Source: Tabrizicola_A sp044377735 (lineage in GTDB: Bacteria; Pseudomonadota; Alphaproteobacteria; Rhodobacterales; Rhodobacteraceae). From it: a stretch of DNA of 17,546 nt. A program made the position numbers and the translations under genes. Under the pieces are notes generated by a model. That model saw nothing but the letters and a program-made list of their open reading frames with translations. It did no database searches and was not told where the DNA came from. The stretch lies in the NCBI GenBank assembly GCA_044377735.1, contig JBILYK010000071.1, positions 1 through 17,546 on the forward strand, in the 5' to 3' direction. Of the stretch, positions 7,301 through 14,379 are shown piece after piece (position 1 is the first letter of the stretch; each line of letters starts with the position of its first letter).

Positions 7301-7803
7301 GCGCTGAGCACGAAGCGATAGGTGACTGCTGCAGGCATCCAGACCGGTGCCAGAGCCGCTTCGTCCAGCACTGCACCAAGCCGGAGGGCAAGGTTTCGCG
7401 ACCGCAGGTTTTCAGGTTCGATATGGGCCAAAAGCAGCGGGAACTTCCGCTGCTGCTGCGCATGGTCAAGAAAGGCGCGGGCGGCGTCATGGGCCAAACC
7501 CTTGCCTTCATCCGCATCCGCCCAGATCGTCCATGTCATCTCGGGCACTTGATCATCCTCCAACTGCAACGCGCCGACATGCCCGATCGCCCGCCCCGAC
7601 ACCCGATCACACACGATCATGCGGCCAAAGCCCCGAATCTCCCAGTGGCCGATCATCGCCGCCCATTTTTCAAACGCCTTGGCGGCGGTAAAGGGCCCGC
7701 CGGTAAAGCCTGTGCGCCTCGACATGCAATAAGCGCGATAGGCGGTCAGGTCATTGCCTTGCGGCCGTCGCAAGATCAGACGCGCCGTTTCCAGCTGTGT
7801 CAT
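7297..7803 (-). CDS. GNAT N-acetyltransferase, RimJ/RimL type
   Basis: A 168-residue GNAT acetyltransferase. It begins with TARLILRRP, the usual first strand of RimJ/RimL-like enzymes; the acetyl-CoA loop is seen around 97-109 (DADEGKGLAHDAA, the Q/R-x-x-G-x-G/A pattern in altered form), and the late motif NLRSRNLALRLGA (132-144) matches the 'N-x-x-S-x-x-x-x-x-x-x-G' signature. The ATG at 7803 overlaps the phnM-like stop by four bases (ATGA), so the two are translationally coupled; the frame extends further upstream but only inside phnM. It is not the small PhnO GNAT of E. coli. Its target is unknown; the operon setting suggests acetylation of a phosphonate or a pathway metabolite. Its last codons overlap the convergent hexapeptide transferase by 3-4 bases. 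Confidence 0.85.
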   Translation of the reverse strand: MTQLETARLILRRPQGNDLTAYRAYCMSRRTGFTGGPFTAAKAFEKWAAMIGHWEIRGFGRMIVCDRVSGRAIGHVGALQLEDDQVPEMTWTIWADADEGKGLAHDAARAFLDHAQQQRKFPLLLAHIEPENLRSRNLALRLGAVLDEAALAPVWMPAAVTYRFVLSA

Positions 7804-8948
7804 ACCCGAAACCGCCGCGCCACTTCCCCTGACAAATGCACCAACCGACCAGCAGTGATGGCCATCTCGACCTCGCGGGTCTTGGCGTTCACAGCGATGA
7901 CGTCGGCCCGTTTCCCAAGATCCAACTGCCCCCGGTCGGTCAGCCCCATGATTTGCGCTGGGCGGGCTGAGATCATGGCCCAAGCGGCGGGCAGGTCCAT
8001 CACGCAAGTATCCACCAGATGCCAAGCTGCTTGCGCTAGGGCGGGATAGTAGTAATCCGATACCAGCGCGTCACAAAGCCCCGCCTCGATCAATCCTTGC
8101 GCCGCGATATTGCCAGACTGGCTGCCAAGACGTACCACATTCGGGGCACCCATCACCACAGGCTCGCCCGCCGAATAAGCGGTCTGTGCGGCCTCGAATC
8201 TGGTGGGAAACTCGCAAACGTCAGCCCCGATCCCGCTGTAGAATCCGCGGGTCTCCGAGGTGGCATCATCATGTGAGCCCATCCTCACGCCTAAGTTGCG
8301 AAAAGACGAAGCGATGTGCGTCAAAGCCGCAGGCACCTCAGCACCAATCGCCTGTGCGGCTCGCACGATGGCCAGCATCTCTTCGGCGCTCCGCTTGGTT
8401 TGCGCGGCCCATTGGGCGAAGCGGGCGGGTTGGGTTTCTGCCATCTGCACCGCTTCAGGCAGATGATCGTTGAAGACCACATAATCCACACCATACTGGG
8501 CAACCGCCTGTTCCACCTCGGAGAAGGCCATTGTCACATGGGTTTCCAGCCGGATCTGCACCCGAATGTCGGCCAAGAGCCCAGCTTTTTCAGTACTCAA
8601 CGCTTCAAGCAGGTCACAGGTGGCCTGACCGGACCGAAACCCGCCCTCCCAACTCCAGCTTTGCGCAAACCACGCGGTGGTCACACCATTCACTGCAAGC
8701 TCTGCCGCAGCCGAGCGCAGTGCGCGCCGCTTGTCAAAGGGCGCACTTGGGCGTGGGGTCAGGTGACGTTCGAACCCATCACCGTGCAGATCGATGATGC
8801 CAGGCAGCACGATGTAACCTGACAAGTCCAACTCTGGTGCAGGGCCATCAGTCACAAGACCTTCGGCAAGCGTAATGGGCTGGTCGGCCAACTGATCACC
8901 GATCAGCGCGCGCGCGCCCGTCAGGCGCAGGGGAGAAAGCTGGGGCAT
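7800..8948 (-). CDS. phnM: Divergent PhnM-like amidohydrolase (paralogue 1)
   Basis: A 382-residue amidohydrolase of the PhnM family. PhnM cleaves pyrophosphate from alpha-D-ribose 1-methylphosphonate 5-triphosphate. Metal- and fold-related motifs are present: HGD (55-57), DH (161-162), SHDD (225-228), EFPT (246-249), GAPN (267-270) with SGN at 278-280, and SDY (297-299). It differs from canonical PhnM, including the second copy in this window: HTDN is HGDG, the loop TPGQRQF after DH is replaced by LPEAVQM, and HLRAEV becomes RLETHV. AAGGA lies 8 bases before the ATG. It follows phnF by 36 bases on the same strand and overlaps the GNAT start. It may serve a different phosphonate nucleotide or a repair step; calling it a true PhnM is less safe than for copy 2. 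Confidence 0.85.
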   Translation of the reverse strand: MPQLSPLRLTGARALIGDQLADQPITLAEGLVTDGPAPELDLSGYIVLPGIIDLHGDGFERHLTPRPSAPFDKRRALRSAAAELAVNGVTTAWFAQSWSWEGGFRSGQATCDLLEALSTEKAGLLADIRVQIRLETHVTMAFSEVEQAVAQYGVDYVVFNDHLPEAVQMAETQPARFAQWAAQTKRSAEEMLAIVRAAQAIGAEVPAALTHIASSFRNLGVRMGSHDDATSETRGFYSGIGADVCEFPTRFEAAQTAYSAGEPVVMGAPNVVRLGSQSGNIAAQGLIEAGLCDALVSDYYYPALAQAAWHLVDTCVMDLPAAWAMISARPAQIMGLTDRGQLDLGKRADVIAVNAKTREVEMAITAGRLVHLSGEVARRFRV

Positions 8949-8984
8949 TGGCCGGGTCCTTGAACTCAGCAGATATGCTAAGTC

Positions 8985-9728
8985 TTATCTGTGACGCTCT
9001 GGTGACAGCGCGGCATCGGCGTTCACCGTCAAAGCGACCCTGTCACCTGCAAACCAGGTGGTCCCAAATTCAATGAGTTGGCCTGCGTAATCAACATTCA
9101 CCGCTTCGGTTCGCAAAAGTGCCGCGCCTGGTGGCAGCCGCAGCGCAAGCGCCAACAATGTATCGGCCAAAGTTGCCGTTATGCGGGTCTCTGCGCGCGT
9201 ATAATCTGACACGCCGCAGGCCGCCAAAGCGGCGCTCACCGAGGTTTGCCCTTCCATAGCGGTCAAAAGCCCTGCGAGACGTGCGGCCGGAAAGGCAGAA
9301 CGAAAAAGGGCAAGCGGTTGGTCATCAGCCAACGACAGCCCTTCGATGACATGCACAAACGCATCGGGCGCGATGGCAAGTGCTTCGGCCTCAGCACTGG
9401 TGGCAGGGCGGGTTTCCAGCCTTGTGATCCGGCGCGATGGCGTGCGACCGGACTCTTGAATATTCTGGTGGAACCGCACGCGGCGGCCAAGTGGATAATC
9501 CGTCGGCCGACTCGCGACGAACACACCAGCCCCCCGGCGCGAATGCACCAGCCCCCTTTCGGCCAAGCTGGCCAGCGCGTGGCGCACTGTATGGCGGTTG
9601 ACGCCAAAGCGCAGCGCAAGCTCGGCCTCAGTCGGCAGCTTAGTTCCGGGTGGATAAAGCCCTTGGGCAATCTCGGACTGCAGGCTTTTGGCGATTGACT
9701 GCCAGATTGGGCTGCGCGGCTGTGTCAC
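8985..9728 (-). CDS. phnF: GntR/HutC-family phosphonate repressor PhnF
   Basis: A 247-residue regulator with an N-terminal winged helix-turn-helix (about 8-75), seen as KLPTEAELALRFGVNRHT then VRHALASLAERGLVHSRRGAGVFV, and a C-terminal UTRA effector domain (about 95-240). This is the PhnF layout within the HutC subfamily. The start is a GTG at 9728; there is no in-frame ATG upstream that leaves the helix-turn-helix intact, and GAAG lies 5 bases before it. It is divergent from phnG, with 91 bases between that hold a periodic palindromic operator. It heads its own operon with the PhnM-like and GNAT genes, so it probably represses both sides until a phosphonate or a pathway intermediate binds. 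The inducer is not known from sequence. Confidence 0.92.
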   Translation of the reverse strand: MTQPRSPIWQSIAKSLQSEIAQGLYPPGTKLPTEAELALRFGVNRHTVRHALASLAERGLVHSRRGAGVFVASRPTDYPLGRRVRFHQNIQESGRTPSRRITRLETRPATSAEAEALAIAPDAFVHVIEGLSLADDQPLALFRSAFPAARLAGLLTAMEGQTSVSAALAACGVSDYTRAETRITATLADTLLALALRLPPGAALLRTEAVNVDYAGQLIEFGTTWFAGDRVALTVNADAALSPERHR

Positions 9729-9768
9729 AGAAACTTCACGTGCATGACGGGCGCTCCGGGTCTATTAT

Positions 9769-9796
9769 TTGTCTAGTTGTATAGAACTCTAGACAA
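9769..9796. promoter_or_regulatory. Probable PhnF operator between phnF and phnG
   Basis: TTGTCTAG (9769-9776) and CTAGACAA (9789-9796) form a perfect 8-bp inverted repeat with a 12-base spacer. The spacer continues the pattern: read in 8-base steps the region is TTGTCTAG, TTGTATAG, AACTCTAG, ACAA, so each step ends in TAG. HutC-subfamily regulators bind sites of the form TGGTCTAGACCA or TGGTATAGACCA, which both outer halves and the middle step (TTGTATAG) resemble. It lies 24 bases before the phnG start, where bound repressor would block transcription; the phnF start is 41 bases away on the other side. Confidence 0.7.
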
Positions 9797-9819
9797 GTTC
9801 GCAAGATGTCGAGATTGCA

Positions 9820-10266
9820 ATGACCGAATCCGCAAACATCGCCGCCCGCCAAAGCTGGATGGGCCTTCTGGCCCGCGCCAACCCCGCCCGGCTGGCGCAG
9901 CTTTTCCCCGACCTGCCAGCTCATGACATGCTGCGCCCTCCCGAGATTGGCGCGGTGATGGTGCAGGGCCGCACCGGGGCCACGGGACAGCCCTTTAATC
10001 TGGGCGAGTTGACCGTGACGCGCTGCGCCTTGCGGCTGGCCTCGGGGGCGGTGGGCCACGCCCATGTGCAGGGCCGAGACAAAGCCCATGCGACCCGCGC
10101 CGCCGTTCTGGACGCGCTTTTTCAGACCGAGGCGGCAAGCGATCTGAGCACGACCATTCTGGCCCCGCTGCAGGCCGAAGAGGCCAGCCGCCGCCAAGCC
10201 CGTGCGGCCAAGGCCGCCGCCACCAAGGTTGAGTTTTTCACCCTTGTCCGCGGAGAAGACAAATGA
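9820..10266 (+). CDS. phnG: C-P lyase core subunit PhnG
   Basis: A 148-residue subunit of the PhnGHIJ core complex. With PhnH, PhnL and PhnI it attaches the phosphonate to C1 of ribose triphosphate, releasing adenine from ATP. The family hallmark RQxWMGLLARA is seen at residues 9-19, along with the middle block VMVQGRTGATGQPFNLGE and the VTRCALRL block. The ATG at 9820 has only a weak GAGA upstream. A five-codon open frame starting at 9806 ends with a TGA that overlaps the phnG ATG, so ribosomes could re-initiate there; this is speculative. It is the first gene of phnGHIJKLN and overlaps phnH by four bases (ATGA). Confidence 0.93.
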   Translation: MTESANIAARQSWMGLLARANPARLAQLFPDLPAHDMLRPPEIGAVMVQGRTGATGQPFNLGELTVTRCALRLASGAVGHAHVQGRDKAHATRAAVLDALFQTEAASDLSTTILAPLQAEEASRRQARAAKAAATKVEFFTLVRGEDK

Positions 10267-10832
10267 CGCCCGACGCTTTGCTTGGCGGATTTGCCGAAGC
10301 CCCCATGCAATCGGCCCATGCCTTTCGCGCCAGTCTGGATGCCTTGGCTCGCCCCGGCAGCCTGCAGACGCTAACGGGCGCCACCCCGCCCGCGCCTTTG
10401 TCAGTGGCCGCAGGTGTCTTGGTGCTGACGCTGTGCGATGGCGCCACACCGGTGCATCTGGCAGGCGCGCATGATTGCCCCAGCTTGCGCGATTGGATCA
10501 CCTTTCACACAGGCGCGCCTTTGGTCGGCGCTGAACAGGCAGCCTTTGCAGTCGGCACATGGGGCGCTTTGCAGCCCGTGAGTCGCTTTGCAATTGGCCA
10601 GCCCGATTATCCCGATCGCAGCGCCACTCTGATCGTCGAGATGCCAGCCCTAAGCGCCACTGGCCCCCGCCTGACCGGGCCGGGGATCAAGGATTCAGCC
10701 CACCTTTCCTTGCCCGAAACCGCCGCCTTCATTGCTAACCGGGCACTGTTCCCCTTGGGCTTTGATTGCTTTTTCACCGTGGGCGCGCAGGTCGCGGGTC
10801 TGCCCCGGTCCACCATTGTGGAGGTTGTCTGA
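10263..10832 (+). CDS. phnH: C-P lyase core subunit PhnH
   Basis: A 189-residue subunit of the core complex, close to the 194 of E. coli PhnH. Typical blocks are FRASLDALARPGS (20-32), LTLCDGATPVHL, a GT-WG-L motif and YPDRSATLIVE, with the ending FPLGFDCFF then the final hydrophobic stretch. It starts inside the phnG stop (ATGA overlap) and its own stop TGA shares one base with the phnI ATG (TGATG). PhnH is structurally a PLP-transferase-like fold without PLP in E. coli and is needed for complex assembly; nothing in this copy looks unusual. Confidence 0.92.
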   Translation: MTPDALLGGFAEAPMQSAHAFRASLDALARPGSLQTLTGATPPAPLSVAAGVLVLTLCDGATPVHLAGAHDCPSLRDWITFHTGAPLVGAEQAAFAVGTWGALQPVSRFAIGQPDYPDRSATLIVEMPALSATGPRLTGPGIKDSAHLSLPETAAFIANRALFPLGFDCFFTVGAQVAGLPRSTIVEVV

Positions 10833-12016
10833 TGTATGTTGCCGTCAAAGGGGGCGAGCGCGCGATTGATGCCGCCCATGACTGGTTGGCCGAGGAACGG
10901 CGCGGTGATCTTGGGATTGCTGAACTCTCAGTGCCGCAGATCCGCGCGCAACTGACGCTGGCGGTTAATCGGGTGATGGCCGAAGGGTCGCTCTACGATC
11001 CCGATCTTGCCGCGCTGGCGATCAAACAGGCACGGGGCGATCTGATTGAGGCGGTCTTCCTTATCCGCGCTTACCGCACGACTTTGCCGCGCTTTGGGTC
11101 GTCGCGCCCGGTCGAGACAGGCCGCATGGCGGTGATCCGGCGGATTTCGGCGACGTTCAAGGATTTGCCCGGCGGTCAGGTTCTGGGGCCGACCTTTGAC
11201 TACACCCACCGCCTTTTGGATTTCGCGCTGATGGCCGAGGGTGAGGCTGCGTTGCCAGTGCCCCCCACCCCCAACCCCTCCCCACAGGGGGGAGGGGAGG
11301 CACCTGTATTGCCCAAGGGCACCCCTTTGACAGACCGCGCGGCTCCCTCTCCCCGCGTGGGGGAAGGATGGGGTGGGGGGGCGCCTGTCCCCCATGTCAC
11401 CACATTCCTCAACCGCGACGGGCTGATCCAGACCGAGACCCCCAGCAACGCCACGCCCCCCGACCTGACGCGCGAGCCGATGGAACTGCCCTCAACGCGC
11501 CCTCTGCGCCTGCAAGCCCTGACGCGCGGCGATGAGGGGTTTGTGCTGTCGCTCGCCTATTCCACGCAGCGCGGATACGGGCGCACGCACGCCTTTGTGG
11601 GTGAATTGCGCATCGGCATGGTGGCGGTGGAAATGGACATCCCTGAGCTGGGTTTCGCCGTAGACATCGGTGAGGTCGAGCTGACCGAATGTGAAACGGT
11701 GAACCAGTTTACCGGATCAAAAACCGAACCCCCGCAATTCACCCGCGGCTATGGGCTGGTCTTTGGTCAGACCGAGCGCAAGGCGATCTCCATGAGCCTT
11801 GTTGACCGCGCCTTGCGTTGGAAAGAGCTGGGCGAGGACTTCATCGGAGCCCCTGCGCAGGACGAGGAGTTTGTGCTGATGCATGCCGACAATGTGCAGG
11901 CAACCGGGTTTCTCGAACACATCAAACTGCCGCATTACGTTGATTTCCAATCAGAATTGGAACTGATCCGCCGTCTGCGGAGTGAGGCTAGAGCCGCGAA
12001 GGAGGCCGCAGAATGA
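10832..12016 (+). CDS. phnI: C-P lyase core subunit PhnI, with in-frame palindromic-element insert
   Basis: A 394-residue PhnI, about 40 residues longer than the 354 of E. coli. PhnI is the nucleosidase subunit that swaps adenine of MgATP for the phosphonate. Conserved parts seen: MYVAVKGGERAI at the start, the QIRAQLTLAVNRVMAEGSLYD region (36-56, given in part), FDYTHRLLDFA (122-132), then after the insert TRGDEGFVLSLAYSTQRGYG in part (231-250), the block VDIGEVELTECETV and the ending LPHYVDFQSELELIR. Residues 143-186 are a Pro/Gly-rich insert matching a 132-bp palindromic repeat (11258-11389); they fall in a loop between conserved blocks and keep the frame. The ATG at 10832 shares its A with the phnH stop; the frame is open 22 codons further up inside phnH but that is not PhnI-like. 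Whether the longer protein still assembles is untested, although the downstream genes look intact. Confidence 0.93.
   Translation: MYVAVKGGERAIDAAHDWLAEERRGDLGIAELSVPQIRAQLTLAVNRVMAEGSLYDPDLAALAIKQARGDLIEAVFLIRAYRTTLPRFGSSRPVETGRMAVIRRISATFKDLPGGQVLGPTFDYTHRLLDFALMAEGEAALPVPPTPNPSPQGGGEAPVLPKGTPLTDRAAPSPRVGEGWGGGAPVPHVTTFLNRDGLIQTETPSNATPPDLTREPMELPSTRPLRLQALTRGDEGFVLSLAYSTQRGYGRTHAFVGELRIGMVAVEMDIPELGFAVDIGEVELTECETVNQFTGSKTEPPQFTRGYGLVFGQTERKAISMSLVDRALRWKELGEDFIGAPAQDEEFVLMHADNVQATGFLEHIKLPHYVDFQSELELIRRLRSEARAAKEAAE
11258..11389. repeat. Intragenic palindromic repeat element inside phnI
   Basis: A 132-bp G/C-homopolymer-rich element, exactly 44 codons. Outer arms: GCCCCCCACCCC at 11260-11271 and GGGGTGGGGGGGC ending at 11382 are near inverted repeats. 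Inner stem 1 pairs CCCCTCCCC (11275-11283) with GGGGAGGGG (11289-11297). Inner stem 2 is the CTCCCCGCGTGGGG region at about 11348-11363. It is read as PTPNPSPQGGGE and PSPRVGEGWGG, peptide signatures I recognise from palindromic elements dispersed in many proteobacterial genomes. The flanks CCAGTGCCCC and CCTGTCCCCC resemble each other and may be a degenerate target duplication. Its GC tracts are unlike the surrounding phnI sequence. Confidence 0.88.
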
Positions 12017-12897
12017 CCGATCTGGCTTACAACTTCGCCTATCTCGACGAACAGACCAAACGCATGATCCGCCGCGCGATCCTGAAAGGGATTGCCGTGC
12101 CGGGCTATCAGGTGCCTTTCGCCAGCCGCGAAATGCCAATGCCTTACGGCTGGGGAACCGGGGGTGTGCAGGTGACAGCCGCTTGCCTGACGCCCGATGA
12201 CACGCTGAAGGTGATCGACCAAGGTGCTGATGACACCACCAATGCGGTGTCCATCCGCAAGTTCTTTCAGCGCACCGCAGGCGTCGCCGTGACTGAAACC
12301 ACATCCGACGCCACCATCATCCAGACCCGCCACCGCATCCCCGAAGCGGCCCTGACCGAAGGCCAAATCCTTGTCTATCAGGTGCCCATCCCCGAAGCCC
12401 TGCGCTTTTTGGAACCACGCGAAACCGAAACCCGCAAGATGCATGAGCTGGAAGAATATGGCCTGATGCATGTGAAGCTTTATGAGGACATCGCGCGCCA
12501 CGGCACGATTGCGACCTCTTACGCCTATCCTGTCAAGGTGGAGGGGCGCTATGTGATGGACCCTTCCCCGATCCCCAAGTTTGACAACCCCAAACTGTCG
12601 AACAATCCTGCGATTCAGCTTTTTGGGGCAGGACGTGAACAGCGCATCTATGCGCTGCCACCCCATACCCATGTCGTCAGCCTTGATTTCGACGACCATC
12701 CTTTTGTGGCCTCAAAGGCCGCCCATGACTGCGATCTGTGCGGTGCGCCGGAAAGCTATCTGGACGAGGTGATTACCGACGATCAGGGCGGTCGGATGTT
12801 TGTCTGCTCTGACACTGATTTCTGCCAGTCGCGCCGCGCGGCGGGGTATGTCGGGCCGCTGGGGCAACAGACCCCTACGATGGAGGCCGCGCAATGA
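12013..12897 (+). CDS. phnJ: C-P lyase radical SAM subunit PhnJ
   Basis: The 294-residue catalytic subunit that homolytically cleaves the C-P bond of ribose 1-phosphonate 5-phosphate to give the alkane (methane from methylphosphonate) and ribose 1,2-cyclic phosphate 5-phosphate. The cysteine motif is intact: C240, C243, C265 and C271, spaced CX2CX21CX5C as in E. coli (241/244/266/272); three hold the 4Fe-4S cluster and one makes the thiyl radical. Gly31 in AVPGYQVPF aligns with the E. coli glycyl-radical Gly32. Other conserved blocks are PYGWGTGGVQVTAA (44-57) and TTSDATIIQTRHRIPE. It overlaps phnI and phnK by four bases each (ATGA). The protein appears fully functional and is the best single marker for this pathway. 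Confidence 0.97.
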   Translation: MTDLAYNFAYLDEQTKRMIRRAILKGIAVPGYQVPFASREMPMPYGWGTGGVQVTAACLTPDDTLKVIDQGADDTTNAVSIRKFFQRTAGVAVTETTSDATIIQTRHRIPEAALTEGQILVYQVPIPEALRFLEPRETETRKMHELEEYGLMHVKLYEDIARHGTIATSYAYPVKVEGRYVMDPSPIPKFDNPKLSNNPAIQLFGAGREQRIYALPPHTHVVSLDFDDHPFVASKAAHDCDLCGAPESYLDEVITDDQGGRMFVCSDTDFCQSRRAAGYVGPLGQQTPTMEAAQ

Positions 12898-13697
12898 CCG
12901 CTGCAATCCGTACCCTGACAGCTGATACCGACCGCCCGCTCCTTCAGGTGCAGGGTCTGTCGAAATACTACGGAGCCCGTATTGGTTGCGCCGATGTTTC
13001 CTTTGACCTCTTTCCCGGGGAAGTCATGGGGATCGTCGGCGAAAGCGGATCGGGCAAATCAACGCTGCTCTCTTGCCTTGCCGGACATATGCCCCCCGAC
13101 AAGGGCCGGGTGATCTTTGAAACGGCTGCAGGCCCCCGCGACACGGTCACCATGGCCGAGGCCGAACGCCGCCGCATGGCCCGCACCGATTGGGCCTTTG
13201 TCCACCAGAACCCCCGCGATGGTTTGCGCATGGGGGTCAGTGCGGGTGGCAATGTGGGTGAGCGTCTGATGGCCATCGGCGCGCGCCATTACGGCGACAT
13301 CCGCGCCACCGCAACAGATTGGCTGGGCCGGGTCGAGATTGCCGCTGACCGCATCGACGACCGCCCGCGCGCGTTTTCGGGCGGCATGCAGCAACGATTG
13401 CAAATCGCCCGCAATCTGGTGACCGGCCCACGTCTGGTGTTCATGGACGAACCGACTGGCGGGCTTGATGTTTCGGTGCAGGCCCGGCTTTTGGACCTCT
13501 TGCGCGGGCTGGTGCGCGAGATGGGCCTGTCGGTCATCATCGTCACCCATGATTTGGCTGTAGTGCGGCTTTTGGCCGACAGGCTGATGGTGATGAAGGG
13601 CGGGCATGTGGTGGAACAGGGCCTGACCGATCAGGTGCTGGACGACCCCCAACACGCCTATACCCAGCTTCTTGTCAGCTCTGTCCTGCAGGTGTGA
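12894..13697 (+). CDS. phnK: C-P lyase accessory ABC-type ATPase PhnK
   Basis: A 267-residue ABC ATPase that is not a transporter part: in E. coli PhnK docks on the PhnGHIJ core next to PhnJ. Visible: Walker A GESGSGKST (49-57), Q-loop VHQNPRDGLRM (103-113), signature FSGGMQQRLQIARN (161-174), Walker B LVFMDEPTGGLD (181-192) and switch His219 in VTHDLAVV. The oligopeptide-transporter-like Q-loop and LTxQVLDDPQHAYTQLL-type ending are characteristic of PhnK. The ATG overlaps the phnJ stop (ATGA). The first about 15 residues are an extra N-terminal tail. The phnL ATG follows one base after the stop. Confidence 0.94.
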   Translation: MTAAIRTLTADTDRPLLQVQGLSKYYGARIGCADVSFDLFPGEVMGIVGESGSGKSTLLSCLAGHMPPDKGRVIFETAAGPRDTVTMAEAERRRMARTDWAFVHQNPRDGLRMGVSAGGNVGERLMAIGARHYGDIRATATDWLGRVEIAADRIDDRPRAFSGGMQQRLQIARNLVTGPRLVFMDEPTGGLDVSVQARLLDLLRGLVREMGLSVIIVTHDLAVVRLLADRLMVMKGGHVVEQGLTDQVLDDPQHAYTQLLVSSVLQV

Positions 13698-13698
13698 A

Positions 13699-14379
13699 AT
13701 GATCGAAATTCGAAATCTTTCCAAAAGCTTCACCTTGCATAATCAGGGCTCTGCCGTGATCCCGGTTATGGCAGGGGCCGAACTGACCGTCGCCCCCGGC
13801 GAATGTGTGGGTTTGATCGGGGCATCCGGGGCGGGCAAGTCGACGCTGATGCGGATGGTCTGGGGCAATTACCTTGCGGCTTCGGGGGTCATTCGGGTTG
13901 GCCCGCTGGATGTGGCCGCCGCCGCCCCACGCCAGATCATTCGTTTGCGGCGAGAGACCTTGGGCTATGTCAGCCAGTTCCTGCGCGTGGTGCCGCGTGT
14001 GCCGACGCTGGATGTGGTGGCCGAACCGCTTTTGAACCTTGGCGTCCCCGCCGATGAGGCCCGCGACCGCGCGGCAACCCTTCTGGCGCGGCTGAACATC
14101 CCCCAGCGTCTTTGGCCCCTGTCGCCCACCACCTTTTCGGGCGGCGAGCAGCAGCGCGTGAATATCGCGCGCGGCTTTGCCCATGGCTACCCCGCGCTGT
14201 TGCTGGATGAACCCACCGCCAGCCTTGATGCGGTGAACCGCGAAGTGGTGCTGACCCTGATCGAAGAGGCCAAGGCGCGGGGTGCGGCGATCTTGGGCAT
14301 TTTCCACGACGAGGCCGCGCGCGACCGGGTCTGTGACCGCGTGGTGGATGTGCGCGCCTTTACCCCAAAGGCTGCTTGA
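13699..14379 (+). CDS. phnL: C-P lyase accessory ABC-type ATPase PhnL
   Basis: A 226-residue ABC ATPase, the same length as E. coli PhnL. It acts with PhnI, PhnG and PhnH in forming the ribose triphosphonate intermediate and has been shown to dock on PhnK in the complex. Walker A GASGAGKST (41-49), Q-loop VSQFLRVVPRV (91-101), signature TFSGGEQQRVNIARGF (145-160), Walker B ALLLDEPTASLD (166-177) and switch His203 in GIFHDE are present; FLRVVPRV is a PhnL hallmark. The ATG at 13699 is one base after the phnK stop; an earlier in-frame start inside phnK would add nine non-homologous residues. Its stop TGA shares one base with the phnN ATG. Confidence 0.94.
   Translation: MIEIRNLSKSFTLHNQGSAVIPVMAGAELTVAPGECVGLIGASGAGKSTLMRMVWGNYLAASGVIRVGPLDVAAAAPRQIIRLRRETLGYVSQFLRVVPRVPTLDVVAEPLLNLGVPADEARDRAATLLARLNIPQRLWPLSPTTFSGGEQQRVNIARGFAHGYPALLLDEPTASLDAVNREVVLTLIEEAKARGAAILGIFHDEAARDRVCDRVVDVRAFTPKAA

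Noticed and set aside
9722..9739. A possible Pho box at the phnF start (GTGTCAC, four bases, ACTTCAC)
   Set aside because: The second half-site matches only 4 of 7 positions and the stretch covers the phnF start codon; too weak to call.
9806..9823. A five-codon leader peptide before phnG
   Set aside because: It is short enough to arise by chance and has no clear ribosome binding site; noted only within the phnG entry.
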